Position numbers and translations under genes: made by a program
Notes under the pieces: model-generated
The model's input: only the letters and a program-made list of their open reading frames with translations
Told to the model about the DNA's origin: nothing
Databases searched by the model: none
In this document: one piece after another, positions 48,260 to 57,305 of the stretch
Layout of the letters: each line of letters begins with the position of its first letter
Numbering within the stretch: position 1 is the first letter of the stretch
Source: [Empedobacter] haloabium
GTDB lineage: Bacteria; Pseudomonadota; Gammaproteobacteria; Burkholderiales; Burkholderiaceae_D
NCBI GenBank assembly: GCA_008011715.2
Contig: CP136508.1
Location: 682,001 to 746,000 of the forward strand
DNA: 64,000 bases
Direction: 5' to 3'

Positions 48260-49969
48260 TTACATCTGGTTGGGAGCGGAAACACCGATCAGGGCCAGGC
48301 CGTTGCGCAGCACCTGGCGGGTGGCGACGACCAGCGCCAGGCGGGCCAGCTTGACGGCTTCGTCGTCCACCAGCACGCGCTCGGCGAAGTAGAAGCTGTG
48401 CAGCGCGGCGGCCAGGTCGCGCAGGTAGAAGGCCACCTGGTGCGGGCCCAGCTCGGCCTGCGCGCGCGCCAGCACTTCCGGGTACTGGGCCAGCGTGGCC
48501 AGCAGCGTCTTCTCGCTTGGCGCCTGCAGCGGCGCCAGGTCGACGCCGGCCAGCGTGGCTTCGTCGCCGCCCCACTGTTCCAGCATGCGGCAGATGCGCG
48601 CGTGCGCATACTGCACGTAGTAGACCGGGTTTTCGTCCGAGGTCTTCAGCGCCACGTCCACGTCGAACACGAACTCGGTATCGGCCTTGCGCGAGATCAG
48701 GAAGAAGCGCACGGCATCGCGGCCCTTGGTGATGTCGCCGCCGCCGGACCATTCGATCAGGTCGCGCACGGTCACGTAGGAGCCGGCGCGCTTGGAGATC
48801 TTGACCTCGGCGCCGTCCTTCATGACGGTGACCATCTTGTGCAGCACGTAGTCCGGATAGCCCTGCGGGATGCCCATGTTGACCGCCTGCAGGCCGGCGC
48901 GCACGCGGGCGATGGTGCCGTGGTGGTCCGAGCCCTGCACGTTGATGGCCTGGGTGAAGCCGCGCTGGAACTTGACGATGTGGTAGGCCACGTCCGGCAC
49001 GAAGTACGTGTAGGTACCGTCCTTCTTGCGCATCACGCGGTCCTTGTCGTCGCCGTAGTCGGTCGTGCGCAGCCACAGGGCGTCGCCTTCCTCGTAGGTA
49101 TGGCCGTTGGCGACCAGCGCCGCAACAGCCGCTTCGACCTTGCCGTCCTTGTACAGCGACGATTCCAGGTAGTAGTTGTCGAACTTGACGCCGAACGCGC
49201 GCAGGTCGATGTCCTGCTCGTTGCGCAGGTAGGCCACGGCGAACGCACGGATCGATTCGAAGTCCTCGACGTCGCCGGAAGCCGTGGCGGGCACGCCGTC
49301 GCTGGCGGCCACGGTCTTCTTGGCCAGGAAGTCGTCCGCGATGTCCTGGATATAGTCGCCGTTATAGGCCGATTCCGGCCATGCGGCGTCGCCCGGCTTG
49401 ATGCCGCGCGCGCGCGCCTGCACCGAGGTGGCCAGCGTGTGGATCTGTACGCCGGCGTCGTTGTAGTAGAACTCGCGCGTGACGTCGAAGCCCTGCGCCT
49501 CGAACAACGCGGACAGCGCGTCGCCCAGCGCGGCCTGGCGGCCGTGGCCCACGTGCAGCGGGCCGGTCGGGTTGGCGGAGACGAATTCGATGATCACGTG
49601 CTGGCCCGTGCCCGCGTCGCTGCGGCCGAACGCCTCGCGCTGCGCCAGGATGGTGGACACGACGGCCTGCTTGGCCGCATCGGTCACGCGCAGGTTGATG
49701 AAGCCGGGGCCGGCGATCTCGGCCGATGCGATCACGTCCTTGCCGGCCGGGTTTTCCAGCAGCGCGGCGACAAGCTTCTGCGCCAGTTCGCGCGGGTTGG
49801 TTTTCAGCTGCTTGGCCAGCTGCATGGCGATATTGCAGGCGACGTCGCCGTGGGCGGCATCGCGCGGACGCTCCAGCACCACGTTGGGGGAGAGATCCGA
49901 TCCGGCCAGGATCGGGGCGAGGGCGGCCTGGAACAGGTCGACGATCTGTTGTTTTTGTTGGGCGAGCAT
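48260..49969 (-). CDS. argS: Arginyl-tRNA synthetase
   Basis: 569 residues. N-terminal Add1 domain, HIGH motif [15 protein letters not shown] (HVGH 139-142), a KMSK-region segment [17 protein letters not shown] and the anticodon-binding helical C-terminus ending [17 protein letters not shown]. The ATG at 49967-49969 ([17 protein letters not shown]) matches the family start. A nine-codon longer form has no better support. Downstream of a 14-16 base tandem repeat; first gene of the minus-strand operon. Confidence 0.96.
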   Translation of the reverse strand: MLAQQKQQIVDLFQAALAPILAGSDLSPNVVLERPRDAAHGDVACNIAMQLAKQLKTNPRELAQKLVAALLENPAGKDVIASAEIAGPGFINLRVTDAAKQAVVSTILAQREAFGRSDAGTGQHVIIEFVSANPTGPLHVGHGRQAALGDALSALFEAQGFDVTREFYYNDAGVQIHTLATSVQARARGIKPGDAAWPESAYNGDYIQDIADDFLAKKTVAASDGVPATASGDVEDFESIRAFAVAYLRNEQDIDLRAFGVKFDNYYLESSLYKDGKVEAAVAALVANGHTYEEGDALWLRTTDYGDDKDRVMRKKDGTYTYFVPDVAYHIVKFQRGFTQAINVQGSDHHGTIARVRAGLQAVNMGIPQGYPDYVLHKMVTVMKDGAEVKISKRAGSYVTVRDLIEWSGGGDITKGRDAVRFFLISRKADTEFVFDVDVALKTSDENPVYYVQYAHARICRMLEQWGGDEATLAGVDLAPLQAPSEKTLLATLAQYPEVLARAQAELGPHQVAFYLRDLAAALHSFYFAERVLVDDEAVKLARLALVVATRQVLRNGLALIGVSAPNQM

Positions 49970-50015
49970 GAGCGTATGGGCGGCGGGGCCGCGCAATTGA
50001 AAGACTTTAAAGACC

Positions 50016-50093
50016 GGACATTATAGAACGGACAATTTAGACGCGGACATTTTAGACGCGGACATTTTAGCTCGGACATTATACAAGCTGGAC
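50016..50093. repeat. Tandem 14-16 base repeat with -10-like boxes, upstream of argS
   Basis: Five units starting GGAC (50016, 50030, 50045, 50060, 50074) and a final partial GGAC at 50090. Units read GGACATTATAGAAC, GGACAATTTAGACGC, GGACATTTTAGACGC, GGACATTTTAGCTC, GGACATTATACAAGCT. On the minus strand, units one and five hold TATAATGTCC, a consensus -10 hexamer; units two to four hold AAA(A/T)TGTCC. It sits in the divergent argS/rsmB gap and may be an array of promoters or operators. Confidence 0.75.
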
Positions 50094-50182
50094 GCCGCTG
50101 CCGGCCCCGCCCGGCCGGTGCGGGCAGGGTGGCCGCACGCTGATACAATCCCGCCTTTATTACCGCATCACGAAAGAATCAC

Positions 50183-51790
50183 ATGAACAAGCGTCCGACG
50201 CTGTCCCTGAAGGCAAAGCCGGCCCCGGCCAAGAAGGCAGGCCCAGCGCGCCCCGCAGCCAGGCCGGCCCCACAGCCAAAGGCGGCGCCAGCCCAGCCGC
50301 CGCGCAGCCCGGCCCCAGCCGCTGCCACGGCCACACCCTGGAACAAGGACGCCATCCGCCAGCACGCGCCGCGCCCCGGCAAGCCGGCCACGCCGCCGGC
50401 CCCGCCGATGGGCACAGCGCCGGCGCCGGACCCGTCGGGCCTGCGCGCCAGTCACCACCGCGACCTGAAGCCGGCCCTGCAGACGGGCTACAAGGCCGAG
50501 CTGAAGCCCGATTCGCTGGCGTTCGCGCTGCTGGGCGCCGCCACCGCCGTGGTCCAGGTGCGCAGCGGCACCGCGTTGCCGCAGGCGCTGACGGGTGTGT
50601 TCGGCGCCCAGGAAGCCACGGCGCAGGGCCGCGGCGCGATCCAGGACATCGCCTACCGCGCCATGCGCCAGCTCGGCCGCAGCGACGCGCTGGTGGCCGC
50701 GATGGCGCCCAAGGCGCCGGACCCGCTGGTGGCGGCACTGCTGGCCTGCGCGCTGCCGCTGATGCAGGCCGATGCCGCCGGCGTCACGCCGTACGAAGCG
50801 TTCACCGTCGTCGACCAGGCCGTCACGGCCGCCGGGTCGCACCCGGACACGGTACGCGCCAAGGGCATGGTCAACGCGCTGCTGCGCCGCTTCCTGCGCG
50901 AGCGCGAGACGCTGCTGGCCGAGGTGGAGTCGCAACCGGTGGCACGTTACAACTACCCGCAGTGGTGGATCGATGCGGCCATCACGGCCTATCCGCAGGC
51001 GTGGCAGCGCATCCTGGCGGCCGGCGACGCGGCGCCGCCGCTGACCCTGCGCGTCAACGCGCGCAAGGGCAGCGTCGAGGACTACCTGGCCCTGCTGGCC
51101 GAGGCCGGCATCGGCGCGCGCCAGGTCGGACCAATCGCGGTGCGGCTGGACAAGCCGGTCGGCGTGCACGCGATCCCCGGCTTCGACACCGGCCTGGTCT
51201 CGGTGCAGGATGCCGGCGCCCAGCTGGCCGCGCCGCTGCTGGACCTGCAGGACGGCATGCGCGTGCTGGACGCCTGCGCGGCGCCCGGCGGCAAGACCTG
51301 CCACATGCTGGAACTGGCCGATGTGCACGTCACGGCCCTCGACGCCGACCCGCGCCGCCTGGCGCGCGTGGGCGAAAACCTGGAGCGCCTGGGCTTGCAA
51401 GCGACCCTGCTGGCGGCCGAGGCGCAAACGCGTGGCTGGTGGGACGGCGCAGGCTTCGACCGCATTCTGGCCGACGTGCCGTGCACGGCCTCCGGCATCG
51501 TGCGGCGCCACCCCGATATCCGCTGGCTGCGCCGCAAGGGCGACACGCTCCAACTTGCAACACTTTCGGCCGAAATTCTCGACAATCTTTGGCAGATGCT
51601 GCGGCCCAATGGTAAATTGCTGTTCGTGACATGTTCGTTGTGGCCGCAGGAATCCGAGGCGCAGGCGGCCGCTTTCGCGGTGCGCAATCGCGCCACGCGA
51701 CTCGATGCGCCCGGTCAGCTGCTGCCCGTGGGCGCGGCCGAACAGGATCACGATGGTTTGTTTTACGCGCTGTTCCAGAAAGATGCGTAA
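50183..51790 (+). CDS. rsmB: RsmB-type rRNA (cytosine-C5) methyltransferase
   Basis: 535 residues. About the first 95 are a basic, Ala/Pro/Lys-rich extension (KAKPAPAKKAGPARPAARP). A NusB-like RNA-binding domain follows (about 110-270) and then the SAM-dependent catalytic domain: LDACAAPGGKTCHMLEL, ALDADPRRLARV, DVPCTASG, and TCSLWPQE with the catalytic Cys. Family role: m5C967 of 16S rRNA. The N-terminal extension is longer than in E. coli RsmB. Divergent from argS. Confidence 0.92.
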   Translation: MNKRPTLSLKAKPAPAKKAGPARPAARPAPQPKAAPAQPPRSPAPAAATATPWNKDAIRQHAPRPGKPATPPAPPMGTAPAPDPSGLRASHHRDLKPALQTGYKAELKPDSLAFALLGAATAVVQVRSGTALPQALTGVFGAQEATAQGRGAIQDIAYRAMRQLGRSDALVAAMAPKAPDPLVAALLACALPLMQADAAGVTPYEAFTVVDQAVTAAGSHPDTVRAKGMVNALLRRFLRERETLLAEVESQPVARYNYPQWWIDAAITAYPQAWQRILAAGDAAPPLTLRVNARKGSVEDYLALLAEAGIGARQVGPIAVRLDKPVGVHAIPGFDTGLVSVQDAGAQLAAPLLDLQDGMRVLDACAAPGGKTCHMLELADVHVTALDADPRRLARVGENLERLGLQATLLAAEAQTRGWWDGAGFDRILADVPCTASGIVRRHPDIRWLRRKGDTLQLATLSAEILDNLWQMLRPNGKLLFVTCSLWPQESEAQAAAFAVRNRATRLDAPGQLLPVGAAEQDHDGLFYALFQKDA

Positions 51791-51856
51791 GAAAATCAGC
51801 CAGTTTCCGCCTGTTTGGCTCGACAACCACCGCAACCACCGATCGATAGCGCGCAC

Positions 51857-52432
51857 GTGACCTTACGATTCGTCCGACTCCTGGCCTGCCAGCTGCTGCT
51901 GATGCTGGCCTGCGCGCTGCCGCAGGCGGCCCGGGCCGCCGAGGAGACCGTGGAGATCACCCGTGCGTACATCGAGGCGGCCGAGGAGGGCTACCGCCTG
52001 TCCGCCGCCTACTCGTTCGACCTCAGTCACGGCCTGGAAGACGCCCTGCAGTACGGCGTGCAGCTGTACTTCACCACCGAAGTCTCGTTCACCCGGCCGC
52101 GCTGGTACTGGTTCGACGAGAAGGCCGTCACCAACAAGCGCACCCACCGCATCTGGTACGACGTGCTGACGCGCCAGTACCATGTGACGATCATCGGCAG
52201 CGTCTCGCAGAACTTCGAATCGCTCGAGGATGCGCTGTTCTTCATCCGCCGGCCCACCCGCTGGGTCGTGGCGCCGCGCGGCGCGCTGAAGGTGGGCGAG
52301 GTCTACAACGTCACCGTCAGCATGGGCATGGACCGCAACTACCTGCCCAAGCCGATCCAGGTCAGCGCCTTCAACAACCGCGAGTGGACCCTGGCGTCCC
52401 AGAAGAAAACCTTCCAGTACAGGGCCGAGTAA
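51857..52432 (+). CDS. DUF4390 domain-containing exported protein
   Basis: 191 residues from the GTG at 51857, which gives a signal peptide (TLRFVRLLACQLLLMLACAL, cleavage near AARA). A TTG at 51815 would extend it by 14 residues. Conserved DUF4390 segments: YIEAAEEGYRLSAAYSFDLSHGLEDAL, GVQLYFTTEVSFTRPRWYWFDE, THRIWYDVLTRQYHV. The gene order rsmB-DUF4390-ntrY is common in Burkholderiales. Function unknown; the stop codon abuts the ntrY GTG. Confidence 0.88.
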   Translation: MTLRFVRLLACQLLLMLACALPQAARAAEETVEITRAYIEAAEEGYRLSAAYSFDLSHGLEDALQYGVQLYFTTEVSFTRPRWYWFDEKAVTNKRTHRIWYDVLTRQYHVTIIGSVSQNFESLEDALFFIRRPTRWVVAPRGALKVGEVYNVTVSMGMDRNYLPKPIQVSAFNNREWTLASQKKTFQYRAE

Positions 52433-54724
52433 GTGACCCAGGCACTGCGGTATCTGTTCGTCGTCGCGGGAGCGATCTGCAGCATCCTGCTGTTCCTGCT
52501 GGCGTCGGCCTCCGACAATTCCGGCTTCTTCGACCGTTACTATTCCTGGCTGCTGGCGATGAACGCCACGGTGGCCTTCGCGCTGCTGGCCCTCGTGGCC
52601 GTCTCGCTGTTCCGGCTGTATTCACGCTACAAGAGCGGCAAGTTCGGCTCGAGGCTGATGACACGGCTCGTCATGCTGTTCGCCGCCATCGGGGTCCTGC
52701 CGGGGCTCGTCATCTTCCTCGTCTCCGTGCAGTTCGTCTCGCACTCGATCGAGTCGTGGTTCAACGTGCGCGTGGAGGAGGCGCTGGAGGCCGGCCTGGA
52801 CCTGGGCCGCTCGGCGCTGGATGCCTCGCTGACGGAGCTGCGCGCGGAGGCGGACAAGACGGCCGACGAGCTGTCGCGCCTGCCGTTCTACGCGGCGCCT
52901 TCCGCACTGGCCCGCTTCGTCAAGAACCATCCGCGCACGCAGAGCGCCATCATCGTCGATGCCGACGGCGGCCTGATCGTCTCCGCGATGGGCGAGCGCC
53001 GCGTCAACCTGTCGGCCGACCTGCCGACGACCGCGATGATGGCCAAGGCGCAGGCCGACCCGCCCTATGCGGTGGCTGAAGGCGGCAGCGAGCTGCGCGA
53101 CGACAGCGCGGCCGCCCCGCCGGCCCAGCCCGACCCGAACAACGTACTGCGCCTGCGTGTGCTGCTGCCGATCCCGGGCTCGGTGCAGGCCTCGGGCGTG
53201 CACCTGGCGCCGCGCTACCTGCAGATCATCCAGGCCGCGGCGCCGCGCCTGGCCAGCGACGGCGACATGCTGCGCAGCGCCTACAGCGAGTACAAGGAAC
53301 GCTTCGTGGCCCGCGTCGGCCTGCGCCGCATGTACATCGAGACGCTGACGCTGACGTTGCTGCTGGCCGTGTTCGGCGCCATCGCGGCCGCCTTCCTGAT
53401 CGCCAACGACCTGGCGCAGCCGCTGCTGCTGCTGGCCGAGGGCACGCGCGCGGTGGCCGAGGGTGACCTGTCGCCGCGGCCGATCGTCGCCAGTTCCGAC
53501 GAACTGGGCACGCTGACGCAAAGCTTCAACACGATGACGCGCCAGCTGTCCGAGGCGCGCACCGCGGTCGAGCGCAACCGCATCGCGCTGCAGAATGCCA
53601 AGGCCCACCTGGAGTCCGTGCTGGCCAATATGTCGGCCGGCGTGATGGTGCTCGATGCCGAGTTCCGCCTCCTCACCTGCAACGATTCGGCCGAGCGCAT
53701 CCTGCAGAAGGCCGGCGCGGCGCTGATCGGCAAGCCGCTGGCGGAAGTGGAGGGCATGCAGGAATTCGCCGCCGCCGTCACGGCCGCGTTCTCGGCGCAG
53801 AGCGCGCAGTCGGCGGCCGGGCGCAACGTGCAGCGCCTGCACTGGCAGCGCCAGATCGAGATCTCGCGCCCCGGTGGCGGGCCGGACGAGAACGCGCTGA
53901 TCCTGCTGACGCGCGGCTCGCGCCTGCCGCAGGAAGGCGGCGGCGGCTACATCGTCGTATTCGACGACATCACCGACGTCATCTCCGCCCAGCGCTCGAT
54001 CGCCTGGGGCGAGGTGGCGCGCCGGCTGGCGCACGAGATCAAGAACCCGCTGACGCCGATTCAGCTGTCGGCCGAGCGCCTGCAGATGAAGCTGGAAGAC
54101 AAGCTGGAAGCGCGCGACGTGGAGCTGCTCAACAAGAGCACCAGCACGATCGTTAACCAGGTCAGCGCGATGAAGCGCATGGTCGACGATTTCCGCGACT
54201 ACGCGCGCACCCCGCCGGCCCAGTTGCAGCCGCTCGACCTGAACGCGCTGGTCGAGGAGATCCTGCACCTGTATGTGGGCGACGAGGGCAACGACATCAT
54301 TCACGCCCAGCTGGCGCCGTTCCTGCCGATGGTGATGGGCGACGAGACCCAGATGCGCCAGGTGATCCACAACCTGCTGCAGAACGCCCAGGACGCGCTG
54401 GCCGACCAGGTCGCGCCCACGCGCGCGCCGCGCATCGACGTGGTCACGGAAGCGATTCACTACCAGAGCGCCGACGGCGGCACGCGCATCGCCGTGCGCC
54501 TGTCGATCTCGGACAACGGCCCCGGCTTCGCGCCCAAGATCCTGGCGCGCGCGTTCGAGCCGTACGTCACGTCGAAGGCGCGCGGCACAGGGCTGGGACT
54601 GGCGATGGTGAAGAAAATCATCGACGAGCATGGGGGCCGGATCGATATCCAGAACCATGCCGATGGAAGTGGCGCTTCGGTGCTGATTTTACTGTTAAAG
54701 TTGGCACCAGTGCAGTTGGCATAA
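52433..54724 (+). CDS. ntrY: NtrY-like sensor histidine kinase
   Basis: 763 residues, GTG start at 52433 directly after the previous stop. Membrane helices about 5-25, 40-62, 78-100 and 302-325, a periplasmic sensor between, HAMP (about 325-375), PAS (about 388-510), then the dimerisation H-box RLAHEIKNPLTPIQ (His534) and ATPase motifs NLLQNAQDAL, DNGPGFAPK and GTGLGLAMVKKI. NtrY kinases sense nitrogen or redox state in alpha- and betaproteobacteria and phosphorylate NtrX. The regulator gene follows after 158 bases. Confidence 0.93.
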   Translation: MTQALRYLFVVAGAICSILLFLLASASDNSGFFDRYYSWLLAMNATVAFALLALVAVSLFRLYSRYKSGKFGSRLMTRLVMLFAAIGVLPGLVIFLVSVQFVSHSIESWFNVRVEEALEAGLDLGRSALDASLTELRAEADKTADELSRLPFYAAPSALARFVKNHPRTQSAIIVDADGGLIVSAMGERRVNLSADLPTTAMMAKAQADPPYAVAEGGSELRDDSAAAPPAQPDPNNVLRLRVLLPIPGSVQASGVHLAPRYLQIIQAAAPRLASDGDMLRSAYSEYKERFVARVGLRRMYIETLTLTLLLAVFGAIAAAFLIANDLAQPLLLLAEGTRAVAEGDLSPRPIVASSDELGTLTQSFNTMTRQLSEARTAVERNRIALQNAKAHLESVLANMSAGVMVLDAEFRLLTCNDSAERILQKAGAALIGKPLAEVEGMQEFAAAVTAAFSAQSAQSAAGRNVQRLHWQRQIEISRPGGGPDENALILLTRGSRLPQEGGGGYIVVFDDITDVISAQRSIAWGEVARRLAHEIKNPLTPIQLSAERLQMKLEDKLEARDVELLNKSTSTIVNQVSAMKRMVDDFRDYARTPPAQLQPLDLNALVEEILHLYVGDEGNDIIHAQLAPFLPMVMGDETQMRQVIHNLLQNAQDALADQVAPTRAPRIDVVTEAIHYQSADGGTRIAVRLSISDNGPGFAPKILARAFEPYVTSKARGTGLGLAMVKKIIDEHGGRIDIQNHADGSGASVLILLLKLAPVQLA

Positions 54725-54882
54725 TATTCGGAACACTAATAAAATCATCGTCACGCTCGGCCAGCCGCACAGTGATTCCGTGAGGAATTATGGCACCGCC
54801 GGAGCAGCGGAATGCAAGCGGATGCCACCAGCGTCCACCGCGGCCGGGCCGTCGCAAAATGATAAGAAGAGGGCAGGGATAG

Positions 54883-55602
54883 ATGGCAAATATTCTGGTA
54901 GTAGATGATGAAATGGGCATCCGGGAACTGCTCTCGGAAATCCTCGGCGACGAGGGCCACGCGGTCACGCTGGCGGAAAACGCGCAGCAGGCGCGCCAGG
55001 CCCGGGCCGCCGGCGCGCCCGACCTGGTCCTGCTCGACATCTGGATGCCCGATACCGATGGCGTCACGCTGCTCAAGGAGTGGCAGCGCGACGGCCTGCT
55101 GACGATGCCGGTCATCATGATGTCCGGCCACGCCACGATCGACACGGCGGTCGAGGCCACCCGCATCGGCGCCCTGAACTTCCTGGAAAAGCCGATCGCC
55201 ATGCAGAAGCTGCTGAAGGCCGTGCAGGCCGGCCTGACGCGTGCGCAGGAAGTGGTGCGCGCGCCCGTGATGGCGCAGCGTCCCGCCGCGCTGCCGCCCG
55301 TCGAGGAAGCGGCCGCGCCCACCTTCGGCGCCCAGCCGGCACCGGCCGCCGGCGCGCACGGCATCGCCATGACGCGCGGCAGCGGCGAGGGCCAGACGTT
55401 CAACCTGTCGTTCGACCTGCCGCTGCGCGAGGCGCGCGACGCCTTCGAACGGATGTATTTCGAACACCACCTGGGCCGCGAAGGCGGCAGCATGACGCGC
55501 GTGGCCGAGAAGACCGGACTGGAGCGCACCCACCTGTATCGCAAGCTGAAGCAGCTGGGCGTCGAGCCTGGCAAGCTGGCGAAGAAGAACCAGCAGGCCT
55601 GA
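54883..55602 (+). CDS. NtrX-like response regulator lacking the AAA+ domain
   Basis: 239 residues. Receiver domain 1-120 with acceptor Asp52 (LLDIWMPDTDG) and Lys in LEKPIA. An Ala/Pro linker (about 125-165) is followed by a Fis-type helix-turn-helix (about 195-232, MTRVAEKTGLERTHLYRKLKQLG). Canonical NtrX (about 450 residues) has a central sigma-54-activating AAA+ domain; no Walker motif is present here, so it cannot activate sigma-54 in the usual way. Paired with ntrY. It may repress or activate sigma-70 promoters (inference). Confidence 0.88.
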   Translation: MANILVVDDEMGIRELLSEILGDEGHAVTLAENAQQARQARAAGAPDLVLLDIWMPDTDGVTLLKEWQRDGLLTMPVIMMSGHATIDTAVEATRIGALNFLEKPIAMQKLLKAVQAGLTRAQEVVRAPVMAQRPAALPPVEEAAAPTFGAQPAPAAGAHGIAMTRGSGEGQTFNLSFDLPLREARDAFERMYFEHHLGREGGSMTRVAEKTGLERTHLYRKLKQLGVEPGKLAKKNQQA

Positions 55603-55606
55603 CGGC

Positions 55607-55990
55607 TTGCCGGTGCCGTTCCCGCGGCCGCCCCTGCCGACGACGCTCGTCACGGGCCGCCGCGCCGCCGATCGCGAACGGGCGATCATGGCCGTCGTCG
55701 ATGAGCCGGACACGACGGTCATCATCGAGGGCCTGGCGGACCCGACCTCTCCCCTGGCCGACAGCGCCGCACTGGCCACTCCCCCGGCCATCGTGCGCAT
55801 CGCCCCGGGTTGTCTTTGCTGCGCCGGCAATCTGGTGTTGCGTGTTACATTGAACCGTCTCTTGCGCCGTCCGCCAGCGCGACTTTTTATCAGCCTGGCC
55901 GATGCGACCCATGTCGGACAGCTGCGCGCGTTTCTGTCGGCCTCGCCCTACGACAGCCTGCTGTCCCTCTGTGACGACATCACGGCGTGA
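55607..55990 (+). CDS. CobW-like protein without a P-loop
   Basis: 127 residues, TTG (55607) or GTG (55613) start just after the ntrX-like stop. The second half resembles the CobW/COG0523 GTPase metallochaperone pattern: PGCLCCAGNLVLRVTLNRLLRRPPARLFISLADATHVGQLRAFL, with the CxCC motif (Cys69, Cys71, Cys72). The N-terminal part LPTTLVTGRRAADRERAIM sits where the P-loop would be but lacks GxxGxGK(S/T), so nucleotide binding is doubtful. Interpretation as a truncated or specialised metal-handling protein is tentative. Coding status is supported by the clear family-like C-terminus and its position. Confidence 0.5.
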   Translation: MPVPFPRPPLPTTLVTGRRAADRERAIMAVVDEPDTTVIIEGLADPTSPLADSAALATPPAIVRIAPGCLCCAGNLVLRVTLNRLLRRPPARLFISLADATHVGQLRAFLSASPYDSLLSLCDDITA

Positions 55991-56104
55991 TTGCTGAAGG
56001 TTCTGTACCGGTCTTTTGGTCTCTTGAAAAGATTTTGTACAGCCCCACTTCGAAACTGAACGCGGAACCCAGCCCGGTTCCGCCCCTGGAGAGAAGGAAG
56101 CGAT

Positions 56105-56362
56105 ATGAACCTCATCTACAACAGCGAGCAGTACAGCGTCGTCGAATTCGGTCCTGACCGCGAACTCGAAGCCCTGCGGTTCGGTGGCTATGAAATCGTC
56201 GACAAAGGCGGCAAGCGCGAAATCTTCATTGCCGGCCTGCTGGCACAGAACTTCCGCCGCGACGTCAATCAGCTCATCGCCAACGAGCCCACGATGGAGG
56301 AAATCGACGAGTTCCTCGGCAATTACGACTCATTGATGAGTCAGCCTGTACTACTGCACTGA
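56105..56362 (+). CDS. DUF3567 family protein (BTH_I0359 type)
   Basis: 85 residues: MNLIYNSEQYSVVEFGPDRELEALRFGGYEIVDKGGKREIFIAG, LAQNFRRDVNQLIANEPTMEEIDEFLGNYDSLM. This matches a short, well-conserved Burkholderiales family of unknown function. RBS GAGAAGGAAG is well placed. It stands alone in its gap, with about 110 bases upstream and 80 bases downstream. Confidence 0.9.
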   Translation: MNLIYNSEQYSVVEFGPDRELEALRFGGYEIVDKGGKREIFIAGLLAQNFRRDVNQLIANEPTMEEIDEFLGNYDSLMSQPVLLH

Positions 56363-56441
56363 AGCGCTGCAAGGCACCGCTCGCCGCCCCAGGGCGGCCG
56401 TGATAAGGTGACGGTCGGGTAGACCTTTTTCACGTAATGCC

Positions 56442-57215
56442 ATGTGCCAACTTCTGGGAATGAACTGCAATGTGCCGACCGACATTGTGTTCAGCTTTAC
56501 CGGCTTCGCCATGCGCGGCGGCCGTACCGATACCCACCATGACGGTTGGGGCATCGCCTTTTTCGAGGGCGCCGGCGTGCGCCACTTCGTCGATCACCAG
56601 GCCGCCGTCGATTCGCCGGTCGCCACCCTGATCAAGACCTATCCCATCAAATCGCGCAATGTCATCGCGCACATCCGCAAGGCCACCCAGGGCGAAGTCG
56701 CGCTGGAGAACTGCCATCCGTTCGTCCGCGAGCTGTGGGGGCGCTACTGGGTGTTTGCCCATAATGGCGACCTGAAGGAATTCGCGCCACTGCTGGACGG
56801 CGCGTTCCGCCCGGTCGGCACGACGGACAGCGAGCGCGCGTTCTGCTACCTGTTGCAGGAGTTGCGGCGCCGCTTCGGCGATGCCCGGCCGGCACTGGCG
56901 GCGCTGGAGGCCGCGTTGGCCGAGCTGGTGCCGGCGATCGCCGCCCACGGCACGTTCAACATGATGCTGTCGGATGGCACGGCGTTGTTCGCGCATTGTT
57001 CCACCAGCCTGCATTACCTGGTGCGCCAGCACCCGTTCGACACGGCGATCCTGTCCGACGAGGACGTGCGTGTCGATTTCTCGCAAGTGACCACCCCCAA
57101 CGATCGCGTCGCCATCATCGTCACCCAGCCGCTGACGACCAATGAGCGCTGGACAGCCTTCGCGCCGGGTGAATTGCTGTGTTTTGTCGACGGGCTGCCG
57201 CAGCCACGGCCGTGA
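56442..57215 (+). CDS. Class II glutamine amidotransferase (YafJ-like)
   Basis: 257 residues. N-terminal nucleophile Cys2 (MCQLLGMNCN), then RGGRTDTHHDGWGIAFFEG, HIRKATQGEVALENCHPF and FAHNGDLKEF, the standard Ntn-glutaminase signatures. Free-standing class II domains of this type release ammonia from glutamine for unknown acceptors; other members act on gamma-glutamyl peptides. Length is typical of the YafJ family. Confidence 0.92.
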   Translation: MCQLLGMNCNVPTDIVFSFTGFAMRGGRTDTHHDGWGIAFFEGAGVRHFVDHQAAVDSPVATLIKTYPIKSRNVIAHIRKATQGEVALENCHPFVRELWGRYWVFAHNGDLKEFAPLLDGAFRPVGTTDSERAFCYLLQELRRRFGDARPALAALEAALAELVPAIAAHGTFNMMLSDGTALFAHCSTSLHYLVRQHPFDTAILSDEDVRVDFSQVTTPNDRVAIIVTQPLTTNERWTAFAPGELLCFVDGLPQPRP

Positions 57216-57305
57216 AGTTTCTGCTGGCAAAATATATTTTTTGCCAGAAACTCACCATTTGACGCCGGTTAATGTCAAAATGGCAGGATAACCAGGACGC
57301 ATGCC

